A stretch of DNA of 22,735 nucleotides from UBA2965 sp036526135 (GTDB lineage Bacteria; Pseudomonadota; Gammaproteobacteria; Pseudomonadales; Azotimanducaceae): NCBI GenBank assembly GCA_036526135.1, contig DATCZA010000032.1:1-22735 (forward strand). Direction: 5' to 3'. The position numbers and the translations under genes were made by a program. The notes below the pieces were generated by a model. That model was not told where the DNA came from and ran no database searches. It was given only the letters and a program-made list of their open reading frames with translations. This document shows positions 15,518 to 22,708 of this stretch, piece by piece. Each line of letters starts with the position of its first letter. The first letter of the stretch is position 1.

Positions 15518-16663
15518 ATGAGCGACGTAGCAATTGTTGGCATAGGCATGCACCCATTCGGCCGGCACGAGGGCGTGACCGGGATGGAGCAGGGTGCGTC
15601 AGCGGTCCGCGAAGCTTGCAGGGATGCGGGCGTTGAATGGAAGGACATTCAGTTCGCCTTCGGCGGCAGCTCGGCGGCCGGCGCGCCGGACACGATGGTC
15701 TCGCAGCTCGGTCTCACGGGTTTGCAGTTCATCAACGTCCAGAACGGCTGCGCGACTGGCGGGTCGGCGCTCTTCTCCGCCTACAACACCATCATGTCCG
15801 GGGCTTACGATCTCGGGATCGCCATCGGCTTCGACAAGCACGAGCGCGGGGCGTTTCGGATTCAGAGCGGCTCCGGCAAGGGGCGTGACTGGTACGGCGG
15901 CAGCGGCATGGCGCTGACGACCCAGTTCTTCGGCATGAAGATCAACCACTACATGCAGCAGTACGGCATCTCGCAGAGCACGCTCGCCAAGGTCGCTTCC
16001 AAGGCCTTCAAGAACGGCTCCATGAACCCCATGGCCTGGCGGCGCCAGGCGCTGTCCGAGGAGGAGGTGCTGCAGTCCCAGATGCTCTCCTACCCGCTGA
16101 CCCAGTACATGTTCTGCTCCCCGGGCGAGGGTGGCGTGGCATTGATACTCGCTCGTGCGGATCAGGCTCACAAGTACACGAAGACGCCCGTCTACCTGAA
16201 GGCGGCCGTGGTGCGCTCGCGGCGTTTCGGCAGCTTCGAGGTGCTGGCGCCGTCCCTTGCGCTCGAGCACAACGCCGGGCCGACCATCGATGCGTCCAAA
16301 GCCGCCTTCGAGATCGCCGGCATCGGTCCGGAAGACGTGGACCTGGCCCAGCTGCAGGACACGGAGTCCGGCGCCGAGGTCATGCACATGGCGGAAAACG
16401 GCTTCTGCGAGCATGGCGAGCAGGAGCACATCATTCAGAACGGCGAAACGGAGATCGGCGGGCGGTTCCCGGTGAACACCGACGGCGGCTGCCTGGCCAA
16501 CGGCGAGCCGGTGGGGGCCTCGGGTCTGCGCCAGGTTTACGAGAACGTTCTTCAGCTGCGCGGCGGTGCAGGCGAGCGGCAGGTGCCCGGCAATCCCAAG
16601 GTCGCCTATACCCACGTGTACGGCGCGCCCGGCATCAGCGGGGTGAACATCCTCACGACGTAG
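15518..16663 (+). CDS. SCP2-thiolase-like protein, probable acyl-CoA C-C lyase (aldolase-type)
   Basis: A 381-residue thiolase-superfamily protein. Fold landmarks are N-terminal VAIVGIGMHPFGRH, the NGCATGG segment with C78 at the nucleophile position, and the C-terminal VNTDGGCLANGEPVGASG. Against SCP2 thiolases, the HDCF motif reads QDTE (280-283) and the GHP histidine is E330 in GEPVGASG; the last motif HNIGG reads HVYGA (366-370) with Y368. Loss of both catalytic histidines argues against ordinary thiolysis. With DUF35 directly upstream, it resembles Ltp2/Sal-type retro-aldolases that cut a beta-hydroxyacyl-CoA to a ketone plus a short acyl-CoA. The presence of C78 keeps other C-C bond chemistry possible. 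AAGGAGAG precedes its ATG. Confidence 0.92.
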   Translation: MSDVAIVGIGMHPFGRHEGVTGMEQGASAVREACRDAGVEWKDIQFAFGGSSAAGAPDTMVSQLGLTGLQFINVQNGCATGGSALFSAYNTIMSGAYDLGIAIGFDKHERGAFRIQSGSGKGRDWYGGSGMALTTQFFGMKINHYMQQYGISQSTLAKVASKAFKNGSMNPMAWRRQALSEEEVLQSQMLSYPLTQYMFCSPGEGGVALILARADQAHKYTKTPVYLKAAVVRSRRFGSFEVLAPSLALEHNAGPTIDASKAAFEIAGIGPEDVDLAQLQDTESGAEVMHMAENGFCEHGEQEHIIQNGETEIGGRFPVNTDGGCLANGEPVGASGLRQVYENVLQLRGGAGERQVPGNPKVAYTHVYGAPGISGVNILTT

Positions 16664-16670
16664 TCGAAAG

Positions 16671-16775
16671 ATGACTGTCCTCAACGCGCACGACGCGCTC
16701 TTAAGCGCCCGCGCCACGGGCCATCCGGGGCAGCACCGTCTGCCCTGGAAACCGTGGGAGGGCGCTGATGAGTGA
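16671..16775 (+). CDS. Possible 34-residue small ORF, low support
   Basis: An ATG seven bases after the thiolase-like stop opens a 34-codon frame (start MTVLNAHDALL) that runs through the whole 104-bp gap and ends four codons' width inside the reductase start, overlapping it (its TGA is at 16773-16775). It has no spaced Shine-Dalgarno. It could be a small translated ORF coupled to the reductase, a leftover of a longer gene, or chance in GC-rich DNA. A weak hairpin (16695-16708) lies inside it. Confidence 0.15.
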   Translation: MTVLNAHDALLSARATGHPGQHRLPWKPWEGADE

Positions 16776-17772
16776 CACGAACCGGCAGTTCCTGCTGGCC
16801 GCCCGTCCCGTGGGCATGGTCAAGGAGTCGGATCTGCAGCTCCACGAGGCACCCGTTCCGGAGCCCGGCGAGGGGGAGGTGCTGGTGAGGGTGGAGTACA
16901 TCTCTCTGGACCCCTCCATGCGCGGGCAGATGGAGAACCGCGCCGACTACGTCGCCCCGCTCGCTCTCGGTGACGTCATGCGGGCCCGGGGGGTTGGCCG
17001 GGTGGTGCGGTCCAACGATCCGGAGTTCCCGGTGGGCGCTGTGGTGAGCGGCACGTTCGGGATGCAGGAGTACGCCATCGGCAGTGACAGGGTGGACCGT
17101 TTCCGCCGCTGGGACGACGCTGTGGACCCCAAGGTGGTGCTGGGGACCCTCGGTGGCACAGGGCTCACGGCCTACTTCGGCCTGCTTGACGTGGGCGAGC
17201 CGAAGTCTGGAGACATGGTGGTCGTCAGCGGCGCGGCCGGCGCCACCGGCAGCGTGGCGGGCCAGATCGCGAAGATCAAAGGCTGCACCGTCATCGGCAT
17301 GGCGGGCACGGACGAGAAATGCCGATGGCTCACCGACGAGCTCGGCTTCGACGGCGCCATCAACTACAAGACTCAGGACGTGGCCGCAGAGCTCGACCGG
17401 CTGTGCCCGGACGGCATCGACGTCTACTTCGACAACGTGGGCGGCGAGATCCTCGACATCTGCCTGGACCGGATCGCGCTCAACGCCCGGGTCGTGCTCT
17501 GCGGCGGTATCTCCCGCTACAACGTGGAAGGAGAGCTGCCGGGGCCGAAGAACTACTTCAACCTGATCTTCCGGCGGGCGCGCATGCAGGGCTTTCTGGC
17601 CCCGGATTACGCCCCGCGCTTCGACGAGGCCTACGCCGAGCTGCAGGGCTGGCTTGCCGAAGGCAAGATCAGGCAGCGCGAGACTGTCATCGAAGGCTTT
17701 GAAAATCTGCCGAAAGCGCTGGTGCTGCTTTTCGAAGGTGCCAACACCGGCAAGATGATGGTGAAGGTCTAG
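16768..17772 (+). CDS. NADP-dependent oxidoreductase, MDR family (prostaglandin-reductase-like)
   Basis: A 334-residue zinc-free medium-chain reductase. The family marks are LDPSMRG (47-53), which in relatives reads DPYMRGRM, the nucleotide motif AAGATGSVAG (156-165), and the DVYFDNVGGEILD segment. Relatives such as CurA, YncB and leukotriene B4 12-hydroxydehydrogenase reduce alpha,beta-unsaturated ketones or aldehydes with NADPH in the cytoplasm. GGGAGG lies six bases before the ATG. It is last in the plus-strand run, 104 bp after the thiolase-like gene, so it may have its own signal. An enone made by retro-aldol cleavage would be a plausible substrate, but this is inference. It ends 57 bp from the convergent LLM gene. 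Confidence 0.94.
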   Translation: MSDTNRQFLLAARPVGMVKESDLQLHEAPVPEPGEGEVLVRVEYISLDPSMRGQMENRADYVAPLALGDVMRARGVGRVVRSNDPEFPVGAVVSGTFGMQEYAIGSDRVDRFRRWDDAVDPKVVLGTLGGTGLTAYFGLLDVGEPKSGDMVVVSGAAGATGSVAGQIAKIKGCTVIGMAGTDEKCRWLTDELGFDGAINYKTQDVAAELDRLCPDGIDVYFDNVGGEILDICLDRIALNARVVLCGGISRYNVEGELPGPKNYFNLIFRRARMQGFLAPDYAPRFDEAYAELQGWLAEGKIRQRETVIEGFENLPKALVLLFEGANTGKMMVKV

Positions 17773-17806
17773 CGCCGCTCAGCCGTCGCCGGTCGTTCCT
17801 CCCGGC

Positions 17807-17819
17807 CCCGGCACCCGGG
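17807..17819. terminator. Short GC hairpin between convergent genes
   Basis: CCCGG (17807-17811) pairs with CCGGG (17815-17819) across a 3-nt loop in the 57-bp gap between the MDR and LLM genes. The stem is short and lacks a T-tract, so termination here is only a possibility. Confidence 0.2.
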
Positions 17820-17829
17820 CGTCGACGTT

Positions 17830-18711
17830 TCAGTGCAGTGATCCTCCCGCGGAGCGCACCGTCTCGACGTGCTGCTCGATCTGGGCGAGCACGTCTTCGA
17901 GGGGGGCGGTGGTCAGCCTCAGAATCATCCGCTCCACTCCCAGCTCGGCGAACGCATCGAACGTGGCGGCATCCAGGTTCATGCCCGAGACCGTAATGGC
18001 GGGGGTGGGGCGCCCGGCTGCGTCCGCCATGCGTTCCAGCTCGCCGGCCATCTCCACGAACTCGTCCATGGGCGTCACGCGGCCCTTCATCTGCTCGGGT
18101 GCCACGGGCGTGACCACGGGCAGCCAGCCTTCGCCGTAGGCGATCACCCGCTTTAAGACGTTGGGCCCTGCCCCGGCAACGATGACGGGCGGGTGGGGTT
18201 GCTGCACGGGTTTCGGCCACTGCCAGGTGGGCTCGATGTTCACGAGACGCCCGTGGTACTCGGCGACCTCGTTGGTCCACAGGGCTTTCATGGCCTCCAC
18301 CCGCTCCCGCATCAGGCGGAAGCGCGTGTTTGGATCCGTGCCGTGGTTGCGCATCTCCGGCTCGTTCCATCCCGCGCCGATGCCGAACAGCATGCGCCCG
18401 CCGGAGAGCTGGTCGATGCTGGCCACGAGCTTCGCGCAGTTGATGGGATCCCGCTGAGTCACCAGGCAGATGGCCGTGCCGAGATTGATGCGCTCGGTGA
18501 CCGTCGCCGCGGCGGCCAGGGCGACGAAGGGATCCAGCATGCTGGAGTACTCGCGGGGCACGGTATCCGACATCGGAAAGTCCGTGTCCACAGGGATGTT
18601 GGAGTGCTCGGACACCCAGAACGACTCGAACCCGTTTGCCTCCGCGGCCTTTGCGACTTCGGTGGGGCTCGCGCTGTAGTCCGTGGTGAACATGCTCAGG
18701 CCGAATTTCAT
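17830..18711 (-). CDS. LLM class flavin/F420-dependent oxidoreductase, second paralogue
   Basis: A 293-residue luciferase-like TIM-barrel protein. It begins MKFGLSMF, has SFWVSEHSNIP near 30-40 and the conserved LSGGRMLFGIGAGWN (102-116), then a PPVIVAGAG strand around residue 174 to 182. The pattern is that of the TIGR03619-type family of F420- or FMN-dependent oxidoreductases. It differs from the 11798-12655 paralogue in length, N-terminal loop and active-site surroundings, so the two probably act on different substrates. An AAGGAG lies nine bases before the ATG. It follows the iron-sulfur flavoprotein by 39 bp on the same strand, suggesting a two-gene operon and a linked reduction pathway. 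Confidence 0.92.
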   Translation of the reverse strand: MKFGLSMFTTDYSASPTEVAKAAEANGFESFWVSEHSNIPVDTDFPMSDTVPREYSSMLDPFVALAAAATVTERINLGTAICLVTQRDPINCAKLVASIDQLSGGRMLFGIGAGWNEPEMRNHGTDPNTRFRLMRERVEAMKALWTNEVAEYHGRLVNIEPTWQWPKPVQQPHPPVIVAGAGPNVLKRVIAYGEGWLPVVTPVAPEQMKGRVTPMDEFVEMAGELERMADAAGRPTPAITVSGMNLDAATFDAFAELGVERMILRLTTAPLEDVLAQIEQHVETVRSAGGSLH

Positions 18712-18750
18712 GGCGTTGGTCTCCTTGTCGGAAGCGTGCCCGCCGAACGG

Positions 18751-20703
18751 TCAGAGGGTTGCTGCCAGGGCGTAGGCCTGCCGCGTGGCAAACCAGATCC
18801 TCCGCGGCGCGTAGGCGTCGCCGAGAACGTGCAGCTCGTCGACCTTGCCTTTGAGCGAGTGGTACAGCCCGCTGTCCGCAACGCCGCCGCAGGCGAGCAC
18901 CACGGAGTCGAAGTCGGTGATCTCCGAGCCGGCGCCGGAGTAGACGTTGGCGGTCTCGATCCGGCCCTGCTCGATGCTGGTGACCCGCTCCATCACCCTC
19001 ACCCTGGCGCCGGATGCGGTGATCTTGGCCAGGGGCGCGCCGATGGAGTACTTGCCGATGAGCGGCGCGATGCTCGGCGTCTGGTAGATGAGCTGCACCT
19101 CGTGGCCCCGATCGGCCAGGAAGCTGGCAACCGTGAGGGGCTGCAGATGGTCCTCCATGGCGATGACGGCCACCCGCTTGCCCGGCTTGGCCTCTCCCGA
19201 CATCACGTCGCGGCCCTCCAGGACGAAGGGCAGGTGGGCGCCCGAGGCTTCATGGCCGCGGGGCGTGGCGCCGGTGGCGATGGCCACCACGTCGAAGCCT
19301 GCCTCGGCGATGGATTCGGCGGTGGCCTCCCGGCCGGTCTCCACGGTGACGCCCAGCCGGGCAAGGCGGCGCTCCTGAAATTCGATGAAGTCTCCGAAGG
19401 CCCGGTTCTCGGGCACCTGGGCGGCAAGGCGCATCTGCCCGCCAAGGGCGTCGTCGCGCTCCCACAGGGTGACGGTGTGACCGCGCTCGGCGGCAGCGGC
19501 TGCCAGCTCCATGCCGGCCGGCCCCCCGCCCACCACCAGCAGGTTCTTAGGCGGGCTCGCCGGCGCCGGCGGCGGCTTGTGCTCGTAGCCCGTGCGGGGG
19601 TTGACCGTGCAGCCGAATGGCAGGCCCTCTACCACGCCCGCGTGCAGGCAGTCGTTGCAGCCGATGCAGGGACGAATCTCGTCCAGACGCCCGGCCTTCG
19701 ACTTGGAGACGATCTCGCCGTCGGCGAACATGGCGCGGGCCATGCCTACCACGTCGGCGTGGCCGGCGGCCAGAACGGCCTCCCCGGCTTCGGGCGTGGT
19801 GACCCTGCCCGCGTAGACCACGGGCACGCCCACGGCGGCCTTGAAGCGGCCGGCCATCTCGCTCCAGTTGGCAAGGCCGTAGTGGTGCGGCTGGATGTAG
19901 CTGGGCGCGCCCCAGTTGTTGCCGATCACCCCGTGGAAGTAGTCCACGTGCCCGGTGGCGTCGAGGCCTTTGGCGATCTCGAGCCCTTCGTCGAGGTCGT
20001 AGCCGCCTTCGAAGAACTCGTCCATGTTCAGGCGCACGCCCACGGTGATGGAGTTGCCCACCTCGGCCCGGATGGCCTCCAGGATCTCCTTGATGAAGCG
20101 CAGACGTCCATTCAGATCGCCGCCGTACTCGTCCTCCCGATGATTGGTGGCCGGGGAAAGAAACAGCTCCAGCAGGTCCTCGTGGTTGGCGTGCAGCTCC
20201 AGGCCGTCCAGGCCGGCATCCGCAATCTGCCGGGCCGAGTAGGCGTACTCCTCCACCAGCCAGCGGATCTCGTCCTTGTCCAGCACGTGGGGCACGGAGT
20301 TGTTGGTGTAGTTGGCGAGCCTGGCCGACGGTCCGTGAGGCATGCCGCCCTGCAGGACGAGCTGGCTGGTGGCACAGGCGCCGCCCTCGTGAATGACGTC
20401 CGCGTAGCGGCCGGCGCGCTCCTTGAAGTGGGGCATGCGGAAGACGCCGCGGGTGATGGCGCCGAGGCCCGTGGGCAGAAACCCGGGAACCATCAGCGTG
20501 TTGTCCACGAAACCCGTGATCCCGTCGATCCAGGCGACCCCGTCGCGGGCCCGTCGGGCCCAGTAGGCCAGGTTCTGCTCGGCGGCTTCCTCGCTGCCCC
20601 AGAGGTCGCCGATGAACCCGCCGTGCGGTGGCATCATGATGCGGTTGCGCAGGTTCATGGTGCCGATCTGAATCGGCTGAAACAGGTGTGTGAGCTCGCT
20701 CAT
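18751..20703 (-). CDS. FMN/FAD iron-sulfur oxidoreductase, OYE/2,4-dienoyl-CoA reductase type
   Basis: A 650-residue two-part flavoprotein. Residues 1 to about 340 form an old-yellow-enzyme FMN barrel (LFQPIQIGTMNLRNR at the start, LELFLSPATNHREDEYGG near 178-195, VVYAGR at 295-300). A 4Fe-4S motif follows, C346-x2-C349-x2-C352-x11-C364. The C-terminal half is an FAD/NAD(P)-binding domain with VVGGGPAG (390-397) and E415. The same layout is found in FadH, trimethylamine dehydrogenase and the bile-acid enzymes BaiCD and BaiH, which reduce enoyl or enone bonds or demethylate amines. I chose the ATG at 20703 because AGGGGAG precedes it and OYE homology starts there; the frame runs back to 20805. 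It leads the minus-strand pair. Confidence 0.94.
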   Translation of the reverse strand: MSELTHLFQPIQIGTMNLRNRIMMPPHGGFIGDLWGSEEAAEQNLAYWARRARDGVAWIDGITGFVDNTLMVPGFLPTGLGAITRGVFRMPHFKERAGRYADVIHEGGACATSQLVLQGGMPHGPSARLANYTNNSVPHVLDKDEIRWLVEEYAYSARQIADAGLDGLELHANHEDLLELFLSPATNHREDEYGGDLNGRLRFIKEILEAIRAEVGNSITVGVRLNMDEFFEGGYDLDEGLEIAKGLDATGHVDYFHGVIGNNWGAPSYIQPHHYGLANWSEMAGRFKAAVGVPVVYAGRVTTPEAGEAVLAAGHADVVGMARAMFADGEIVSKSKAGRLDEIRPCIGCNDCLHAGVVEGLPFGCTVNPRTGYEHKPPPAPASPPKNLLVVGGGPAGMELAAAAAERGHTVTLWERDDALGGQMRLAAQVPENRAFGDFIEFQERRLARLGVTVETGREATAESIAEAGFDVVAIATGATPRGHEASGAHLPFVLEGRDVMSGEAKPGKRVAVIAMEDHLQPLTVASFLADRGHEVQLIYQTPSIAPLIGKYSIGAPLAKITASGARVRVMERVTSIEQGRIETANVYSGAGSEITDFDSVVLACGGVADSGLYHSLKGKVDELHVLGDAYAPRRIWFATRQAYALAATL

Positions 20704-20803
20704 GGTCTCCCCTTCGACCGTATCCCCCAGCGGCTCGTTATTCACCAATTGCGGCTCGATTACAACCCCGGCGCGTGGCACGATGGATCGCGGAGGTAGC
20801 CTC
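20704..20803. promoter_or_regulatory. Divergent promoter region between flavoprotein and nitroreductase genes
   Basis: This 100-bp gap separates two divergent redox genes and must hold both start signals unless they read from elsewhere. It contains the ribosome sites of both genes and an AT-richer core around 20738-20765. I see no convincing paired -35/-10 or a clear operator palindrome. Confidence 0.4.
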
Positions 20804-21445
20804 ATGTCCGAAGAGCCCGAAGACGTTCAGATCCATCTCGACAGCGTGGATCACGTGCTGAGCACGGCGCGCTCGGTGCGGCGCAAGCTCGACTTTTCCC
20901 GTCCGGTGGACCCGGAGGTGATCTTCGACTGCATCAACGTCTCCACCCAGGCGCCCACCGGCCTTGGCGGCGAAAGCTGGCGCTTCCTGGTGGTGACGGA
21001 CTTGGGCCGGAAGCGGGAAATCGCCGGCCTTTACCGGGACGTGCTGGTGGGGCTTCAGCAGGAGCGGGGGCTCGTCATCAAGCCCACCCAGCAGGCCCTG
21101 GTGGATCGGCTGCACGAGATTCCGGCCATGATCTTCGTCTGCTCCATGGGCGCGCCGCCGGGGCCGGAAATACCTACCCAGGTGGCCTACTACGGCTCGG
21201 TGCTGCCCTCGGCGTGGTCGCTGATGCTGTCTCTTCGCGCCCGCAACCTGGGCGCCACCTGGACCACGCTGCTCTCCTCGCAGCAGGAAGCGCTCGGCCG
21301 CATCCTCGACGTTCCCGAAGACGTGGTCTTCACCGTCATGCTGCCGGTGGGCTACATGAAGGGGGCTCGCCTCAAGAAGGCCGACCGGATGGACGCCCGA
21401 CGGGTTACCTTCTGGAATCGCTGGGGCAACGACGCGCCGCATTGA
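20804..21445 (+). CDS. Nitroreductase family protein
   Basis: A 213-residue FMN-dependent protein of the nitroreductase/BluB fold. The N-terminal RSVRRKLDFSRPVDPEVI corresponds to the family's RRSVRxF start that binds FMN phosphate. APTGLGGESWRFLVV (51-65) matches the APSGxNxQPWxF region, and the C-terminal MLPVGYMKG matches the conserved end strand. Members reduce nitroaromatics, quinones, enones or flavins with NAD(P)H, or dehydrogenate substrates. The frame is open upstream to 20690 with an ATG at 20783; I chose the ATG at 20804, which has GGAGG seven bases before it. It diverges from the OYE-type gene and converges on the TPR-oxygenase with 15 bp between stops. The substrate is unknown. 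Confidence 0.9.
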   Translation: MSEEPEDVQIHLDSVDHVLSTARSVRRKLDFSRPVDPEVIFDCINVSTQAPTGLGGESWRFLVVTDLGRKREIAGLYRDVLVGLQQERGLVIKPTQQALVDRLHEIPAMIFVCSMGAPPGPEIPTQVAYYGSVLPSAWSLMLSLRARNLGATWTTLLSSQQEALGRILDVPEDVVFTVMLPVGYMKGARLKKADRMDARRVTFWNRWGNDAPH

Positions 21446-21460
21446 AGCGCTGTTGCTGGA

Positions 21461-22678
21461 TCAGTAGAGCGGCTCCACGTCGAAGGCCACGCAGACGCGC
21501 TCCTGATCGCTCCGGAACGGAACGGTCCCGTGATAGAAGTAGGACGGGAACAGAAACATCTGGCCGTAGGCCGGCTGGTAGTGGCGCAGGGTCAGCTCGG
21601 ACTGCACGTGCAGATCGGTCGTAGGGCGGCCGAACTCCAGCCAGCCTTCGGGCTTTCGGGCTGGGTCGGCAATCAGATCCGGCAGCTCGAGGTAGAACAC
21701 GCCGCTCAGCCAGCCGTTGGGGTGAATGTGGGCGCGCTCGTGGCCGCGGTCGAACATCACGACGCCCCAGGTGGTCAGCTTCCAGGCTTTCGGCACCCAG
21801 CGCACGGCGGGATGCTGCGGATCGTCCGGCAGCTGGCCGATGTACCAGCGCACGGCCTCGTGAATCCGGATCTCCATGGCTCCCATGGGCCCCACCGGCT
21901 CGCGCAGCAGCTCGCCCGTGTGCTCGCCGTGCTCGGTCGACATCACGTTCCCCTGCAGGGTGGGGTGGGTTTTGATGTGGGCTGCCAGCGCGGCGTTGAA
22001 GTCAGCGATGCTCTCGAAGCCGTCTGACGGCTCGAATGCGTAGGTCTTCACGTAATCGTCGAAGTTCAGCAGATATCGTGCTTCCTCGTGGCGCCCGGCA
22101 TCGTCCAGGGCGTGGGCTTTGTAGGCCAGGGCGTGAAACTCGCGGCCGATGGCGGCCATGCAGGCGTCGAACACGTCGATGGCCTGGTCCGGTTTGCCCT
22201 GGCGCAGATAGAGATCGCCGAGGTTGTAGTAGGGGTCCGGATAGTTAGGCTCGATCTCGATGGCGCGCTGATAGCAGGCCTCCGCCTCGCGCTGGTTTCG
22301 TGCCGCGTCCTGCACGGCGGCCAGGTTCATGTGGTACCCGGGGTTGGCGCCGTCGATGGCGATCGCGCGGGTCAGCATCTCGATGGCGTCAGGATACCGC
22401 GCCGCCTGGTGTTCGATCATGGCCAGGCTGCTCAGAGCGTCAGGGTGGTTGGGCTCGATGGCGAGCACGCGACGGTAGATGACGGCGGCCTCCCGCAGGC
22501 GTTCCTCGCGATGGAGGGCTACAGCCGCGGTCATGGCTTCGGGCAGATTGTGGGGCGTCACGTCGACGGGCGGCTTCGACCGCTTGCCAGCGGTCGTCTT
22601 CGCGCGAGCCTTCTGCTTGCGCACTTTTTCCCGGCGGGCCGCCTGCTGGCGCGTCCGGCGCTGATCGCGTTTGGGCAT
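21461..22678 (-). CDS. TPR-repeat protein with C-terminal 2OG-Fe(II) oxygenase-like domain
   Basis: A 405-residue two-domain protein. Residues 1-35 are strongly basic (Lys/Arg/Gln/Ala-rich). About four tetratricopeptide repeats follow (about 45-205), with repeat ends such as LAIEPNHPDALSSLA and IEIEPNYPDPYYNLG, a protein-binding superhelix. The C-terminal domain resembles the putative 2OG-Fe(II) oxygenase family PF13759: HIHPNGWLSGVFYLELP (317-333) with H317 and H319, and FPSYFYHGTVPF (377-388) with H383, then R394, the probable 2-oxoglutarate-binding arginine. An ordinary HxD pair is not obvious, so metal ligands need structural support. Function is unknown; hydroxylation of a protein partner is a common guess. 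It is monocistronic in this view. Confidence 0.9.
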   Translation of the reverse strand: MPKRDQRRTRQQAARREKVRKQKARAKTTAGKRSKPPVDVTPHNLPEAMTAAVALHREERLREAAVIYRRVLAIEPNHPDALSSLAMIEHQAARYPDAIEMLTRAIAIDGANPGYHMNLAAVQDAARNQREAEACYQRAIEIEPNYPDPYYNLGDLYLRQGKPDQAIDVFDACMAAIGREFHALAYKAHALDDAGRHEEARYLLNFDDYVKTYAFEPSDGFESIADFNAALAAHIKTHPTLQGNVMSTEHGEHTGELLREPVGPMGAMEIRIHEAVRWYIGQLPDDPQHPAVRWVPKAWKLTTWGVVMFDRGHERAHIHPNGWLSGVFYLELPDLIADPARKPEGWLEFGRPTTDLHVQSELTLRHYQPAYGQMFLFPSYFYHGTVPFRSDQERVCVAFDVEPLY

Positions 22679-22708
22679 CTCGACACTGCAGCGGAATTGA
22701 TCTGCGGG

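Noticed and set aside
15518..16663. Ordinary acetyl-CoA acetyltransferase
   Set aside because: The GHP and HDCF histidines are replaced, so thiolytic activity should not be assumed.
18193..20799. An 868-codon open frame on the plus strand opposite the OYE-type gene
   Set aside because: Its translation is rich in Gly, His, Arg and Ala with no recognisable domain, and it lies antisense to a gene with full FMN, iron-sulfur and FAD motifs. It is a typical GC-rich shadow frame.
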